Origin: Alcaligenaceae bacterium
GTDB taxonomy: Bacteria > Pseudomonadota > Gammaproteobacteria > Burkholderiales > Burkholderiaceae_B
Length of the DNA: 5,389 nt
Reading direction: 5' to 3'
Assembly (NCBI GenBank): GCA_012512545.1
Contig: JAAZDZ010000465.1
Coordinates: 1 to 5,389, forward strand
Of the stretch, positions 1 to 5,389 are shown in pieces; positions within the stretch are counted from its first letter, which is position 1, and each line of letters starts with the position of its first letter. Made by a program: the position numbers and the translations under genes. The notes beneath the pieces were generated by a model, which saw only the letters and a program-made list of their open reading frames with translations, was not told where the DNA came from and ran no database searches.

Positions 1-65
1 CCAGCGGGGGTATACCTGAGTGGCTGGAGTTCGACGACCGCAGCCGTCAGGAGAACCCGGTTCAC
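1..65 (-). CDS. priB: Primosomal replication protein PriB, N-terminal fragment (cut by window edge)
   Basis: PriB is a small single-stranded-DNA-binding OB-fold protein of the replication restart primosome; it bridges PriA and DnaT or the helicase loader at stalled forks. Only 21 full codons are visible. They read MNRVLLTAAVVEL followed by QPLRYTPA, which matches the usual PriB opening (N-R-x-x-L-T-A-x-V-V-E-L then LRYTPAG). The start is GTG at 63-65; there is no in-frame ATG nearby. The gap to the rpsF stop is 22 bases with no strong Shine-Dalgarno sequence, so translation may be coupled to rpsF. The order rpsF-priB is typical of beta- and gammaproteobacteria and predicts rpsR and rplI beyond the left edge. 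The identity is strong for so short a piece because both motif and context agree. The rest of the protein cannot be judged. Confidence 0.85.
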   Translation of the reverse strand, partial: MNRVLLTAAVVELQPLRYTPA

Positions 66-87
66 GCCAGGCAGCCCAGCAAGCCGC

Positions 88-462
88 TTATTCCGACTGG
101 GCGGTAGCCGTTTCGGCGTTCGCCTTGCGCGCTTCTTCGCGTTCCACAGACTTCATCATGACGGAAGCGCCAGCGGGGGCCTTCTTGGTCTTGAGGGTCA
201 TGTGGCGAAGGATGGCGTCGTTGTAGCGGAATGCGTGCTCGAGCTCATCGAGAACGGCCTGGCCGCATTCGATGTTCATGCACACGTAGTGGGCCTTGAC
301 CAGCTTCTGAATAGGATAGGCAAGCTGACGGCGACCCCAGTCTTCAAGACGGTGAATAACGCCTTCGCCGCCTGTGATCTGGGCGGAATAGCGCTCGATC
401 ATGGCAGGCACTTGCTCGCTTTGATCGGGATGCACGATGAACACTACTTCGTAGTGGCGCAT
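88..462 (-). CDS. rpsF: 30S ribosomal protein S6
   Basis: S6 is a small-subunit protein that binds the central domain of 16S rRNA as a heterodimer with S18. The 124-residue product opens [14 protein letters not shown] and carries the S6 core [16 protein letters not shown] at 38-53, followed by AHYV and, at 79-87, [10 protein letters not shown] Lys/Glu/Ala-rich tail follows the core, as in other proteobacterial S6 proteins (about 125-135 residues). The start at 460-462 was chosen over an in-frame ATG ten codons upstream because MRHYE is the conserved S6 N-terminus and AAGGAGT sits 8 bases before it; the longer start would put that site inside the gene. The last residue is a single Glu (AQSE), relevant because RimK adds glutamates to the S6 C-terminus in E. 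coli. It is the first gene of its operon, followed 22 bases later by priB. Confidence 0.97.
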   Translation of the reverse strand: MRHYEVVFIVHPDQSEQVPAMIERYSAQITGGEGVIHRLEDWGRRQLAYPIQKLVKAHYVCMNIECGQAVLDELEHAFRYNDAILRHMTLKTKKAPAGASVMMKSVEREEARKANAETATAQSE

Positions 463-470
463 AAGTGATA

Positions 471-477
471 ACTCCTT
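471..477 (-). promoter_or_regulatory. Strong Shine-Dalgarno site of rpsF
   Basis: The minus strand reads AAGGAGT, with 8 bases between it and the rpsF ATG at 460-462. It is the best ribosome binding site in the window and decides the rpsF start. It lies 5 bases downstream of the foldable leader at 483-525, so ligand binding or folding there could affect its access. Confidence 0.85.
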
Positions 478-482
478 GTGGA

Positions 483-525
483 TGATTCCCAAGGCAGCCT
501 TGAATAAGGCCCCTTGCCGGACTCA
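483..525 (-). ncRNA. Candidate S6:S18-binding leader of the rpsF mRNA
   Basis: On the minus strand this part of the rpsF 5' leader can fold into a stacked stem. The base helix is TGAGT (521-525) with AATCA (483-487), containing one G-A mismatch. Next is an internal loop of CCGG (517-520) opposite GG (488-489), then CAAGG (512-516) with CCTTG (490-494). After a small G/TG internal loop come GCCTT (506-510) and AAGGC (497-501) closed by an ATTC loop. Known biology: in many bacteria the S6:S18 complex represses rpsF through a leader motif with a conserved CCG in an internal loop that mimics its 16S rRNA site. The location, just before the ribosome binding site, and the CCG-containing loop agree with that. 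The assignment is inferred from hand folding and has not been matched to a covariance model. Confidence 0.45.
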
Positions 526-570
526 GCCCGCCGGGCCAAAACGCAGCCAGGTCGAGCAAAGAAACGTAGC

Positions 571-600
571 ATTCTAGCATGAAAACCAGGGCACTATTAA
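571..600 (-). promoter_or_regulatory. Candidate sigma-70 promoter of the rpsF operon
   Basis: The minus strand has TAGAAT at 571-576 (5 of 6 matches to TATAAT) preceded by TGC, which makes an extended -10. TTAATA at 595-600 (4 of 6 matches to TTGACA) lies 18 bases upstream. Transcription would begin near 564, leaving a leader of about 100 bases that includes the foldable element before rpsF. The -35 element falls in the loop of the folE2 terminator hairpin. The -35 is weak, but the extended -10 can compensate. No competing promoter of similar quality was seen in this gap. Confidence 0.5.
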
Positions 601-608
601 TGCCCTGG
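582..608 (-). terminator. Rho-independent terminator after folE2
   Basis: A perfect 8-bp stem, CCAGGGCA with TGCCCTGG (601-608 and 586-593), encloses a 7-base TTAATAG loop and is followed on the minus strand by TTTTC (581-585). It begins 25 bases after the folE2 stop codon and so would end the xseB-ispA-dxs-folE2 transcript. The T run is short (four), so some readthrough into rpsF is possible. The plus-strand reading lacks a T run, so it acts in one direction. Confidence 0.75.
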
Positions 609-633
609 CCATGCATATACGAATGCTGCGTGG

Positions 634-1452
634 TTATCCAGCCACTTCCGCATAGGCGGAATGATTGTGGATGGATTCGAAATTTTCAGCCTCGATACGG
701 TAATCGTGCACGCCCGGCATGTCGCGCACGGCGCTGGCGACGTCGCGCACCAGATCCTCAACGAACTTGGGGTTCTCGTAGGCGCGTTCCGTAACGAATT
801 TTTCGTCGGTGCGCTTCAGCAGGCCCCAGAGTTCGCAGGACGCCTGGGCTTCAACACTGCGGATCATGGCATCTACATCGACCAGAGCAGGATCGCTGAA
901 GCGCGCTGTGACAGTCACATGAGAGCGCTGATTATGCGCGCCATATTCGGAAATGGCTTTTGAGCATGGGCACAAGCTGGTTACCGGCACCAGCACCTGA
1001 AGCTCGAACTCAGCGCCCGGTTCGCCCGCTTCCGGGTTACGGCGCGCCACGCACTTCCAGGAGATTTCGTAATCCATGAGGCTGCGCACCCCGGATACGG
1101 GCGCCACCTTGTTCAGAAAATATGCGAAGCGGGCCTGCATATCGCCCTGCCCGGCATCCAGCAGACTCAGCATTTCCTGACCCATCTCGCAGAACAGAGC
1201 AGGCGTCATGGGTTTGCGGCGGTATGCATCCAGCAAAGCCACGAAACGCGACATATGGGTGCCTTTCTCGTGCGCGGGCAAGGCCACGGTGAGTTCCCAA
1301 TCGGCCACCGTGGGCAGGGCTTCATCGCCCGCAGCAATCATCATCGGATGTTTGACACCCCGCACACCCACACGCTGGATAGCGATATGACGCGTATCCA
1401 CGCTGCTTTGCACATCAGGCATGGCAACGACAGGATCTATGACTGTATTCAT
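634..1452 (-). CDS. folE2: GTP cyclohydrolase FolE2 (type IB)
   Basis: FolE2 converts GTP to 7,8-dihydroneopterin triphosphate, the first step of tetrahydrofolate synthesis, and is the metal-flexible alternative to the zinc enzyme FolE. The 272-residue product has the family signature [23 protein letters not shown] around 156-178 and [16 protein letters not shown] at 213-228. It ends in the usual [13 protein letters not shown] region. By spacing, C161 and H173 correspond to the metal ligands Cys147 and His159 reported for the Neisseria gonorrhoeae enzyme; several conserved Glu (217, 222, 226) are in place for catalysis or metal binding. Length is normal (about 260-270). The ATG at 1450-1452 has only modest ribosome binding sequence: GAGAA at 1458-1462 or a distant GAGG at 1467-1470. 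It starts 29 bases after dxs and probably shares its transcript. I see no convincing zinc-repressor operator upstream. Some FolE2 proteins also take part in queuosine-type base synthesis, which the sequence cannot settle. Confidence 0.95.
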   Translation of the reverse strand: MNTVIDPVVAMPDVQSSVDTRHIAIQRVGVRGVKHPMMIAAGDEALPTVADWELTVALPAHEKGTHMSRFVALLDAYRRKPMTPALFCEMGQEMLSLLDAGQGDMQARFAYFLNKVAPVSGVRSLMDYEISWKCVARRNPEAGEPGAEFELQVLVPVTSLCPCSKAISEYGAHNQRSHVTVTARFSDPALVDVDAMIRSVEAQASCELWGLLKRTDEKFVTERAYENPKFVEDLVRDVASAVRDMPGVHDYRIEAENFESIHNHSAYAEVAG

Positions 1453-1481
1453 TTTGGTTCTCTATTCCTCAAGCGCATTGC

Positions 1482-3392
1482 TTAGCGGCTCTGCTGAGCC
1501 AGACGCACCACCGTGCCCGCCGTGGCGCTGCCAAACCGGTTTCCCCAGCGGGCTGCGACAGACTTCACAATGCCGTCGGCATCCAGACCCAGGCTGCTCA
1601 GAAGAACGGCCTGATCGCCATGGTCGATAAAGATGTCGGGCAGACCCAACTGCAGCACGGGCCGTTCCACCCCCTGAGCGTTGAAGCTTTCTTGTACGGC
1701 GCTGCCCGCCCCCCCCATGATGGCACCTTCTTCAATGGTGACGAAAGCCTCGTGGGCAGTGGCCAGTTCGGCCAGCAGGGCTGCATCAAGGGGTTTCACG
1801 AAGCGCATGTCCACAACCGTGGCATCGAGTTTTTCGCCCGCTGCAAGGGCTGGCGTAAGCAAGGTTCCAAACGCAAGTATGGCCAGCCCCTTGCCCTGGC
1901 GCCGCACAACGGCCTTGCCCAGAGGAACGGTTTCCAGATTGGCTTCGATGGCTGCGCCCCGCCCTGCCCCGCGCGGATACCGCACGGCTGCCGGGCCGGC
2001 ATGCTGAAAACAGGTAGACAGCAACAGCCGCGCCTCGTTTTCGTCGGACGGCGTGGCCAGCACCATATTGGGTACGCAGCGCAGAAAAGCGATGTCGTAG
2101 TTGCCCGCGTGCGTCGCGCCATCGGCCCCTACAATGCCTGCGCGATCCAGCGCCAGCGTGACGTCGAGATCCTGCAGGGCGACATCGTGGATAAGCTGAT
2201 CGTAGGCACGTTGCAGAAATGTTGAATAAATGGCGACAACCGGTTTCTGCCCTTCACAGGCCAGCCCCGCCGCAAAGGTGAGGGCGTGCTGCTCGGCAAT
2301 GCCGACATCGAAATAACGGTTGGGGAAACGCCGCTCGAACTCGATCAGGCCGCTGCCCTCGCGCATGGCCGGCGTAATGCCGAACAAGCGGGAATCGCTT
2401 TGGGCCATGTCGCAAAGCCACTGCCCGAACACCTGGGTGAAAGTGGGGCGCGGCGCTGTAGCGGGCTTCTGTATGCCCACGCTCGGGTCGAACTTGCCGG
2501 GGCCGTGATAGGCCACTGGATCGGCTTCCGCCAGTTTGTAGCCCTGGCCCTTTCGGGTGACTACGTGCAGAAACTGCAGGCCGCCAAGTTCGCGCAGGTT
2601 TTCAAGGGTGGGCACCAGGGAATCGAGATCGTGTCCGTCGATAGGCCCGACATAATTGAAGCCGAGTTCTTCAAACAGGGTGGCGGGCGACATCAGACCC
2701 TTGGCATGGCCTTCCATGCGGCGGGCGATTTCCAGCACCGGCGGTACCCGCTGCAGCACGGCCTTGCCGACATTCTTGGCGGTGGCATAGAAGCCCCCGG
2801 ACATCAGCCTGGCCAGATAGCGGTTCAGCGCCCCGACGGGTGGGGAGATCGACATATCGTTGTCGTTCAGAACCACCAGCATGTTGATATCGGGGGTGAC
2901 GCCTGCGTTGTTCAGGGCTTCAAAAGCCATGCCGGCCGTCATGGCGCCATCGCCAATGACGGCAATGTGCTGGCGCTGGCTGCAACCCGTATTGCGCGAG
3001 GCGACGGCCATGCCCAGCACCGCCGAAATGGAGGTGGAGGAATGTGCGGTGCCGAAGGCGTCGTATTCGGATTCGCTGCGCTTGGGAAAGCCTGATATGC
3101 CCCCCGCCTGGCGCAGTTTTGCCATGGCCTCGCGCCGCCCGGTAAGGATTTTATGGGGGTAGGACTGATGGCCGACATCCCACACCAGCCTGTCGTCGGG
3201 CGTATTGAATACATGGTGCAAGGCGATGGTGAGTTCGACCGTGCCCAGATTGGATGACAGATGGCCGCCAGTGCGCGATACAGACTGCAGCACGAACTGG
3301 CGCAATTGATCGGCGAGCTCTTTGAGTTCGCGGCGATCCAGCCGACGCAGATCGGCGGGCGATTGAATCTGTTCGAGACTGACGTTGCTCAT
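1482..3392 (-). CDS. dxs: 1-deoxy-D-xylulose-5-phosphate synthase
   Basis: DXS is a cytoplasmic, thiamine-diphosphate-dependent homodimer that joins pyruvate and glyceraldehyde 3-phosphate to DXP, the first and often flux-controlling step of the MEP pathway; DXP also feeds thiamine and pyridoxal synthesis. The 636-residue protein is complete. It has [10 protein letters not shown] (41-50, with the conserved His44) and [17 protein letters not shown] (71-87). The ThDP/Mg motif GDGAMTAG starts at 147 (Asp148), with the matching Asn178 in LNDND. The pyrimidine-domain GIAEQHA holds the catalytic Glu367, and [13 protein letters not shown] lies at 416-428. The C-terminal transketolase domain contains FVKPLD near 531. 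The E. coli protein is about 620 residues; the extra length here is a C-terminal tail. The ATG start (3390-3392) has a weak AAGAACG before it. A run of eight G (1709-1716) encodes IMGGAG at 558-563. Preceded by ispA and followed by folE2. Confidence 0.98.
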   Translation of the reverse strand: MSNVSLEQIQSPADLRRLDRRELKELADQLRQFVLQSVSRTGGHLSSNLGTVELTIALHHVFNTPDDRLVWDVGHQSYPHKILTGRREAMAKLRQAGGISGFPKRSESEYDAFGTAHSSTSISAVLGMAVASRNTGCSQRQHIAVIGDGAMTAGMAFEALNNAGVTPDINMLVVLNDNDMSISPPVGALNRYLARLMSGGFYATAKNVGKAVLQRVPPVLEIARRMEGHAKGLMSPATLFEELGFNYVGPIDGHDLDSLVPTLENLRELGGLQFLHVVTRKGQGYKLAEADPVAYHGPGKFDPSVGIQKPATAPRPTFTQVFGQWLCDMAQSDSRLFGITPAMREGSGLIEFERRFPNRYFDVGIAEQHALTFAAGLACEGQKPVVAIYSTFLQRAYDQLIHDVALQDLDVTLALDRAGIVGADGATHAGNYDIAFLRCVPNMVLATPSDENEARLLLSTCFQHAGPAAVRYPRGAGRGAAIEANLETVPLGKAVVRRQGKGLAILAFGTLLTPALAAGEKLDATVVDMRFVKPLDAALLAELATAHEAFVTIEEGAIMGGAGSAVQESFNAQGVERPVLQLGLPDIFIDHGDQAVLLSSLGLDADGIVKSVAARWGNRFGSATAGTVVRLAQQSR

Positions 3393-3416
3393 TGCGTTCT
3401 TGATCTATGTTCAGAG

Positions 3417-3444
3417 GGCATTGTATTCGTTCAATACAAATGCC
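3417..3444 (-). repeat. Inverted repeat / mRNA hairpin between ispA and dxs
   Basis: In the 78-base ispA-dxs gap the arms GGCA-T-TTGTATT and AATACAA-TGCC pair around a GAACG loop (minus-strand reading). This gives 11 base pairs interrupted only by one unpaired base (3440). No T run follows, so it is not a standard intrinsic terminator. It lies 24 bases before the dxs ATG. It could act as a stabilising or processing hairpin in the shared mRNA, a translation-control element, or a protein-binding palindrome. A -10-like TACAAT (3420-3425) lies in its 3' arm, but no acceptable -35 is found 16-18 bases upstream. The structure is seen directly; its role is unknown. Confidence 0.6.
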
Positions 3445-3470
3445 GCCGACCGAACCGTAACAAATTTAAC

Positions 3471-4400
3471 TTAACGATCGCGGCCGACGATGAAATCGGC
3501 CAGATGGGCCAGTGACGCGGCGGAAGGCCCCAAGGGCAGTAACGCTGCCCGGGCGTCATCGCGCAATTCCTGCAACAGGCGGCGCGAACCGTCCAGCCCG
3601 AGTGTCGATACATAAGTAGGCTTGTTCTCCAGGGCGTCTTTGCCAGCGGTTTTTCCAAGCGTAGCGGTATCTGCCGTGACATCGAGAATGTCATCAGCCA
3701 CCTGAAACGCCAGACCGATGGCGGCAGCATACTTGCGCAAGCCTTCGCGGGTGCTGGAGCTTGCGCCCGCCACAACCCCACCCAGCAGCACTGAAGCCTC
3801 AAGCAGTGCGCCGGTCTTCATGCGGTGCATCTGCTGTAATTCGGCCTGCGCAAGCGCCTGGCCGACGCTGCCGCAATCAATCGCCTGGCCACCCACCATG
3901 CCCCGGCTGCCGATGGCGGCGGCCAGCAGCTGAATGGCCTGGACCACCAGGGCAGGGGCGACCGGCATGGCGCCCAGGGCCTCGAAAGCCAGCGGCTGAA
4001 GGGCGTCGCCCGCCAGCATGGCCGTGGCTTCGTCGAATTGCACATGCACCGTGGGGCGGCCACGGCGCAGGGTGTCGTCGTCCATGCAAGGCAGGTCGTC
4101 GTGCACCAGCGAATAGGCATGCACCAGCTCGACTGCCGCAGCCGCGCGATCAAGGGCGATCTGCTGAGCCGCAGTAGCCGCCGCCGATTGCAGCGAGGCT
4201 TCGCCCGCAGCGTAAACCAGCGCTGCGCGGACCCGCTTGCCGCCCCCCAGAACACCGTAGCGCATGGCTTCGTGCAAACGCCCTGGCACCGCATCGGCAG
4301 CAGGCAGGGTCTGGTCAAGCATGGCTTCGACCTGCTCCACCCGCTTGCTCAGCCAGGCTTGAAAATCAATGGATCGGGAAGCGGCAGTTGCCTGACTCAT
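3471..4400 (-). CDS. ispA: (2E,6E)-Farnesyl diphosphate synthase (geranyltranstransferase)
   Basis: IspA condenses dimethylallyl and isopentenyl diphosphate to geranyl and then farnesyl diphosphate, the precursor of ubiquinone side chains, undecaprenyl carrier lipid and heme O. The 309-residue protein is all-alpha polyprenyl synthase in type. It has GGGKRVR at 52-58 and the first Asp-rich motif DDLPCMDDD at 101-109 (two residues between the Asp pair and the next Asp, as in bacterial FPP synthases). RRGRPT at 112-117, KT at 195-196, FQVADDILD at 232-240 (second Asp-rich motif), GKTAGKD at 249-255 and C-terminal RDR complete the pattern. All catalytic Asp and Lys/Arg are present; E. coli IspA is 299 residues. 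The ATG (4398-4400) overlaps the xseB stop as ATGA, with GAGGG at 4407-4411 inside xseB as ribosome binding site, which implies coupled translation. The chain length is inferred from motif type and could be longer in principle. Confidence 0.97.
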   Translation of the reverse strand: MSQATAASRSIDFQAWLSKRVEQVEAMLDQTLPAADAVPGRLHEAMRYGVLGGGKRVRAALVYAAGEASLQSAAATAAQQIALDRAAAAVELVHAYSLVHDDLPCMDDDTLRRGRPTVHVQFDEATAMLAGDALQPLAFEALGAMPVAPALVVQAIQLLAAAIGSRGMVGGQAIDCGSVGQALAQAELQQMHRMKTGALLEASVLLGGVVAGASSSTREGLRKYAAAIGLAFQVADDILDVTADTATLGKTAGKDALENKPTYVSTLGLDGSRRLLQELRDDARAALLPLGPSAASLAHLADFIVGRDR

Positions 4401-4669
4401 GCCTCGCCCTCGGTGGAAGCGTCATCCAGCGGCTTGAGCAGACTGCCCTGCAGGACCTTGACCTGTTCTTCGGCGAGATCAAGGCGTTGCTGACAGATGC
4501 GCGCGAGTTCCACCCCGCGCTGATAGGCCAGCAAGGAGTCATCAAGGGCAAGCCCGCCGTCTTCCATTTTCATGACCAGGGCTTCGAGTTCGGCCAACGC
4601 CGATTCAAAATCACGGGGAAGGCCGCCTTCATCCTGTGTGACGGGCGGAACCGATTGATCTGCTGACAT
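4397..4669 (-). CDS. xseB: Exodeoxyribonuclease VII small subunit
   Basis: XseB assembles in several copies with XseA to form exonuclease VII, which degrades single-stranded DNA to short oligonucleotides from both ends during mismatch repair and DNA damage processing. The product (90 residues from this start) shows the family pattern DFESALAELEALV (20-32), KMEDGG, LLAYQRGVELARICQQRL (46-63) and AEEQVKVL (66-73), a two-helix coiled-coil protein of usual size (about 80 residues). A longer in-frame start at 4691-4693 adds MFEKQHST. I preferred the inner ATG because the extra codons are AT-rich, homologues have short N-terminal tails, and a TATACT -10-like element (4699-4704) would start RNA almost at the outer ATG. 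Neither start has a clear ribosome binding site, so this remains open. The stop overlaps ispA by four bases. xseA is not in this window. Confidence 0.92.
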   Translation of the reverse strand: MSADQSVPPVTQDEGGLPRDFESALAELEALVMKMEDGGLALDDSLLAYQRGVELARICQQRLDLAEEQVKVLQGSLLKPLDDASTEGEA

Positions 4670-4715
4670 GGTGCTATGCTGTTTTTCAAACATCCGTCAG
4701 TATACGTCGGCCACG

Positions 4716-4743
4716 AAAAAATGGTTCCGGCCAGCCGACAACC
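4716..4743 (-). terminator. Probable Rho-independent terminator after the transporter gene
   Basis: The minus strand reads GGTT-GT-CGG-CTGG-CCG-G-AACC followed by A and TTTTTT (4716-4721). Outer GGTT/AACC and inner CGG/CCG pair across a small internal loop to give a hairpin at 4723-4743 with a good T run. It follows the transporter stop by about 73 bases and precedes xseB, a sensible place to separate the two units. The stem is short and imperfect. The six bases GTCGGC (4734-4739) could instead pair with GCCGAC (4706-4711), an alternative fold that would open the inner stem. Confidence 0.5.
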
Positions 4744-4816
4744 CGCGCCCGCTGGCAATGGAATTTTGTCCTGTTTGATTCGTCAGCGCGTTGATGTTCG
4801 AGTATCAGACACAACA

Positions 4817-5389
4817 CTAGACTCTGCGCGGCGCGGGCTCCGCCTGCGAGCCGTCATCGGCCGCAACGGCGCCACCCTTGCCCTGCATGATGCGGTTCTC
4901 GCTATATGTGCGCCACGTGGACAGCAGGCCCGAAATAACGATCAGGGCCATACCGCTCCAGGCTACCCAGTCGGGCACCTGGCCCCAGATCAAGGCCGAG
5001 AACAGGGCGGCAAAAACAATGGTGGTGTACTGCAAAGCGGCTGTCAGCAACGCAGAACCCAGCCCGAAGGCGCGCGTCATGGCCAATTGCCCGATCAGGC
5101 CGAATATGCCAATGCCCACCAGCGCCAGCCAGCCTTCATGGCCCACAATCACCCAGCCATCCGCCACAATGCCTGTGGCGCCGGTAAGACAGACAAAGCA
5201 GGAGAAAATCAACACAGTGCGCCATTCAGGCTCGCCAATGCGGCCCAGCGAGCGCACCTGCATCATGGCGACTGCCGCGCTCGCTCCTGCGCACAGCCCC
5301 ACCGCCGCGCCCAGCAACTGTTCCATGCCGATGCTGGGCCGCATAATGGCCAGCACGCCGGCGAAGCCGCACAGCACAGCCAGCGAGCG
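4817..5389 (-). CDS. EamA/DMT-superfamily membrane transporter, C-terminal part (cut by window edge)
   Basis: The visible 190 residues are the end of an inner-membrane drug/metabolite transporter; full members have about 300 residues, ten helices and two EamA repeats. The reading frame stays open to the window edge; a GTG at 5375-5377 is internal, since the residues before it (RSLA) continue the helix VLCGFAGVLAIMRPS, a typical end of the first EamA repeat. Hydrophobic segments lie at about 2-17, 25-44, 57-75, 86-103, 111-135 and 140-158 of the fragment, the last five forming the second repeat. A conserved-looking stretch near 100-135 (QLAMTRAFGLGSALLTAALQYTTIVFAALFS) fits the EamA family. 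A polar tail (160-190) follows. The substrate cannot be read from the sequence: members export amino acids, metabolites or drugs, or take up small carboxylates. It is probably a separate transcription unit from xseB. Confidence 0.88.
   Translation of the reverse strand, partial: RSLAVLCGFAGVLAIMRPSIGMEQLLGAAVGLCAGASAAVAMMQVRSLGRIGEPEWRTVLIFSCFVCLTGATGIVADGWVIVGHEGWLALVGIGIFGLIGQLAMTRAFGLGSALLTAALQYTTIVFAALFSALIWGQVPDWVAWSGMALIVISGLLSTWRTYSENRIMQGKGGAVAADDGSQAEPAPRRV

Noticed and set aside
1..181. Repeated ccagcggggg at 1-10 and again near 171-180
   Set aside because: Both copies are coding (PriB TPAG and S6 APAG) and come from shared Pro-Ala-Gly codons; there is no wider repeat.
88..492. Longer rpsF start at 490-492
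   Set aside because: It adds ten residues before the conserved MRHYE N-terminus and would place the AAGGAGT ribosome site inside the gene.
526..536. Short palindrome gcccgccgggc in the rpsF leader
   Set aside because: Only a 4-bp stem with a 3-base loop in GC-rich sequence; expected by chance.
344..616. 90-codon minus-strand frame spanning the rpsF leader and the start of rpsF
   Set aside because: It overlaps the terminator, promoter and rpsF in another frame; the translation is low-complexity Arg/Ser-rich and looks like nothing known.
1620..2225. 201-codon open frame on the plus strand opposite the 3' half of dxs
   Set aside because: Shadow of dxs codon bias; no family resemblance in the translation and no upstream ribosome binding site of note.
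2286..3095. 269-codon open frame on the plus strand opposite dxs
   Set aside because: It lies wholly antisense to a dxs gene with intact motifs, shows no recognisable domain, and long antisense frames are common in GC-rich genes.
5375..5377. GTG as true start of the transporter gene
   Set aside because: The frame is open upstream to the edge, the preceding residues continue the helix, and the protein would lack its whole first EamA repeat.

Overview
This window reads as ordinary chromosomal housekeeping DNA from a betaproteobacterium, most likely of the Burkholderiales/Alcaligenaceae type (Bordetella, Achromobacter, Pusillimonas and relatives). The base for this is the GC-rich coding sequence, a PriB gene directly after rpsF, a FolE2-type GTP cyclohydrolase, and the xseB-ispA-dxs gene order. 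The placement comes from remembered family patterns; no search was run. Every gene lies on the minus strand, so transcription runs from right to left. I saw no mobile element, tRNA, rRNA, CRISPR array or sign of recent transfer.

Right end (4817-5389): the C-terminal two thirds of an EamA/DMT-type membrane transporter, cut by the window edge. A weak hairpin plus a run of six T (4716-4743) probably ends its transcript.

Centre (634-4669): a compact run xseB - ispA - dxs - folE2. xseB and ispA overlap by ATGA. ispA and dxs are separated by 78 bases that contain a clear 11-bp hairpin, and dxs and folE2 by 29 bases. dxs makes 1-deoxy-D-xylulose 5-phosphate, the entry compound of the MEP isoprenoid pathway. 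ispA condenses the resulting C5 units to farnesyl diphosphate, the precursor of quinone side chains and undecaprenyl phosphate. folE2 opens tetrahydrofolate synthesis from GTP. xseB is the small subunit of a DNA exonuclease and travels with ispA in many proteobacteria. A perfect 8-bp hairpin with a T run (582-608) follows folE2.

Left end (1-600): the start of a ribosomal-protein operon, rpsF followed by the first 21 codons of priB; rpsR and rplI would be expected beyond the edge. A candidate promoter overlaps the folE2 terminator. The rpsF leader can fold into a stem with a CCGG/GG internal loop just before the ribosome binding site, which resembles the known S6:S18 autoregulatory leader.

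I found no convincing undescribed system. The points most worth a second look are non-coding: the rpsF leader, the interlocked terminator and promoter before it, the ispA-dxs intergenic hairpin, and a G8 homopolymer within dxs.
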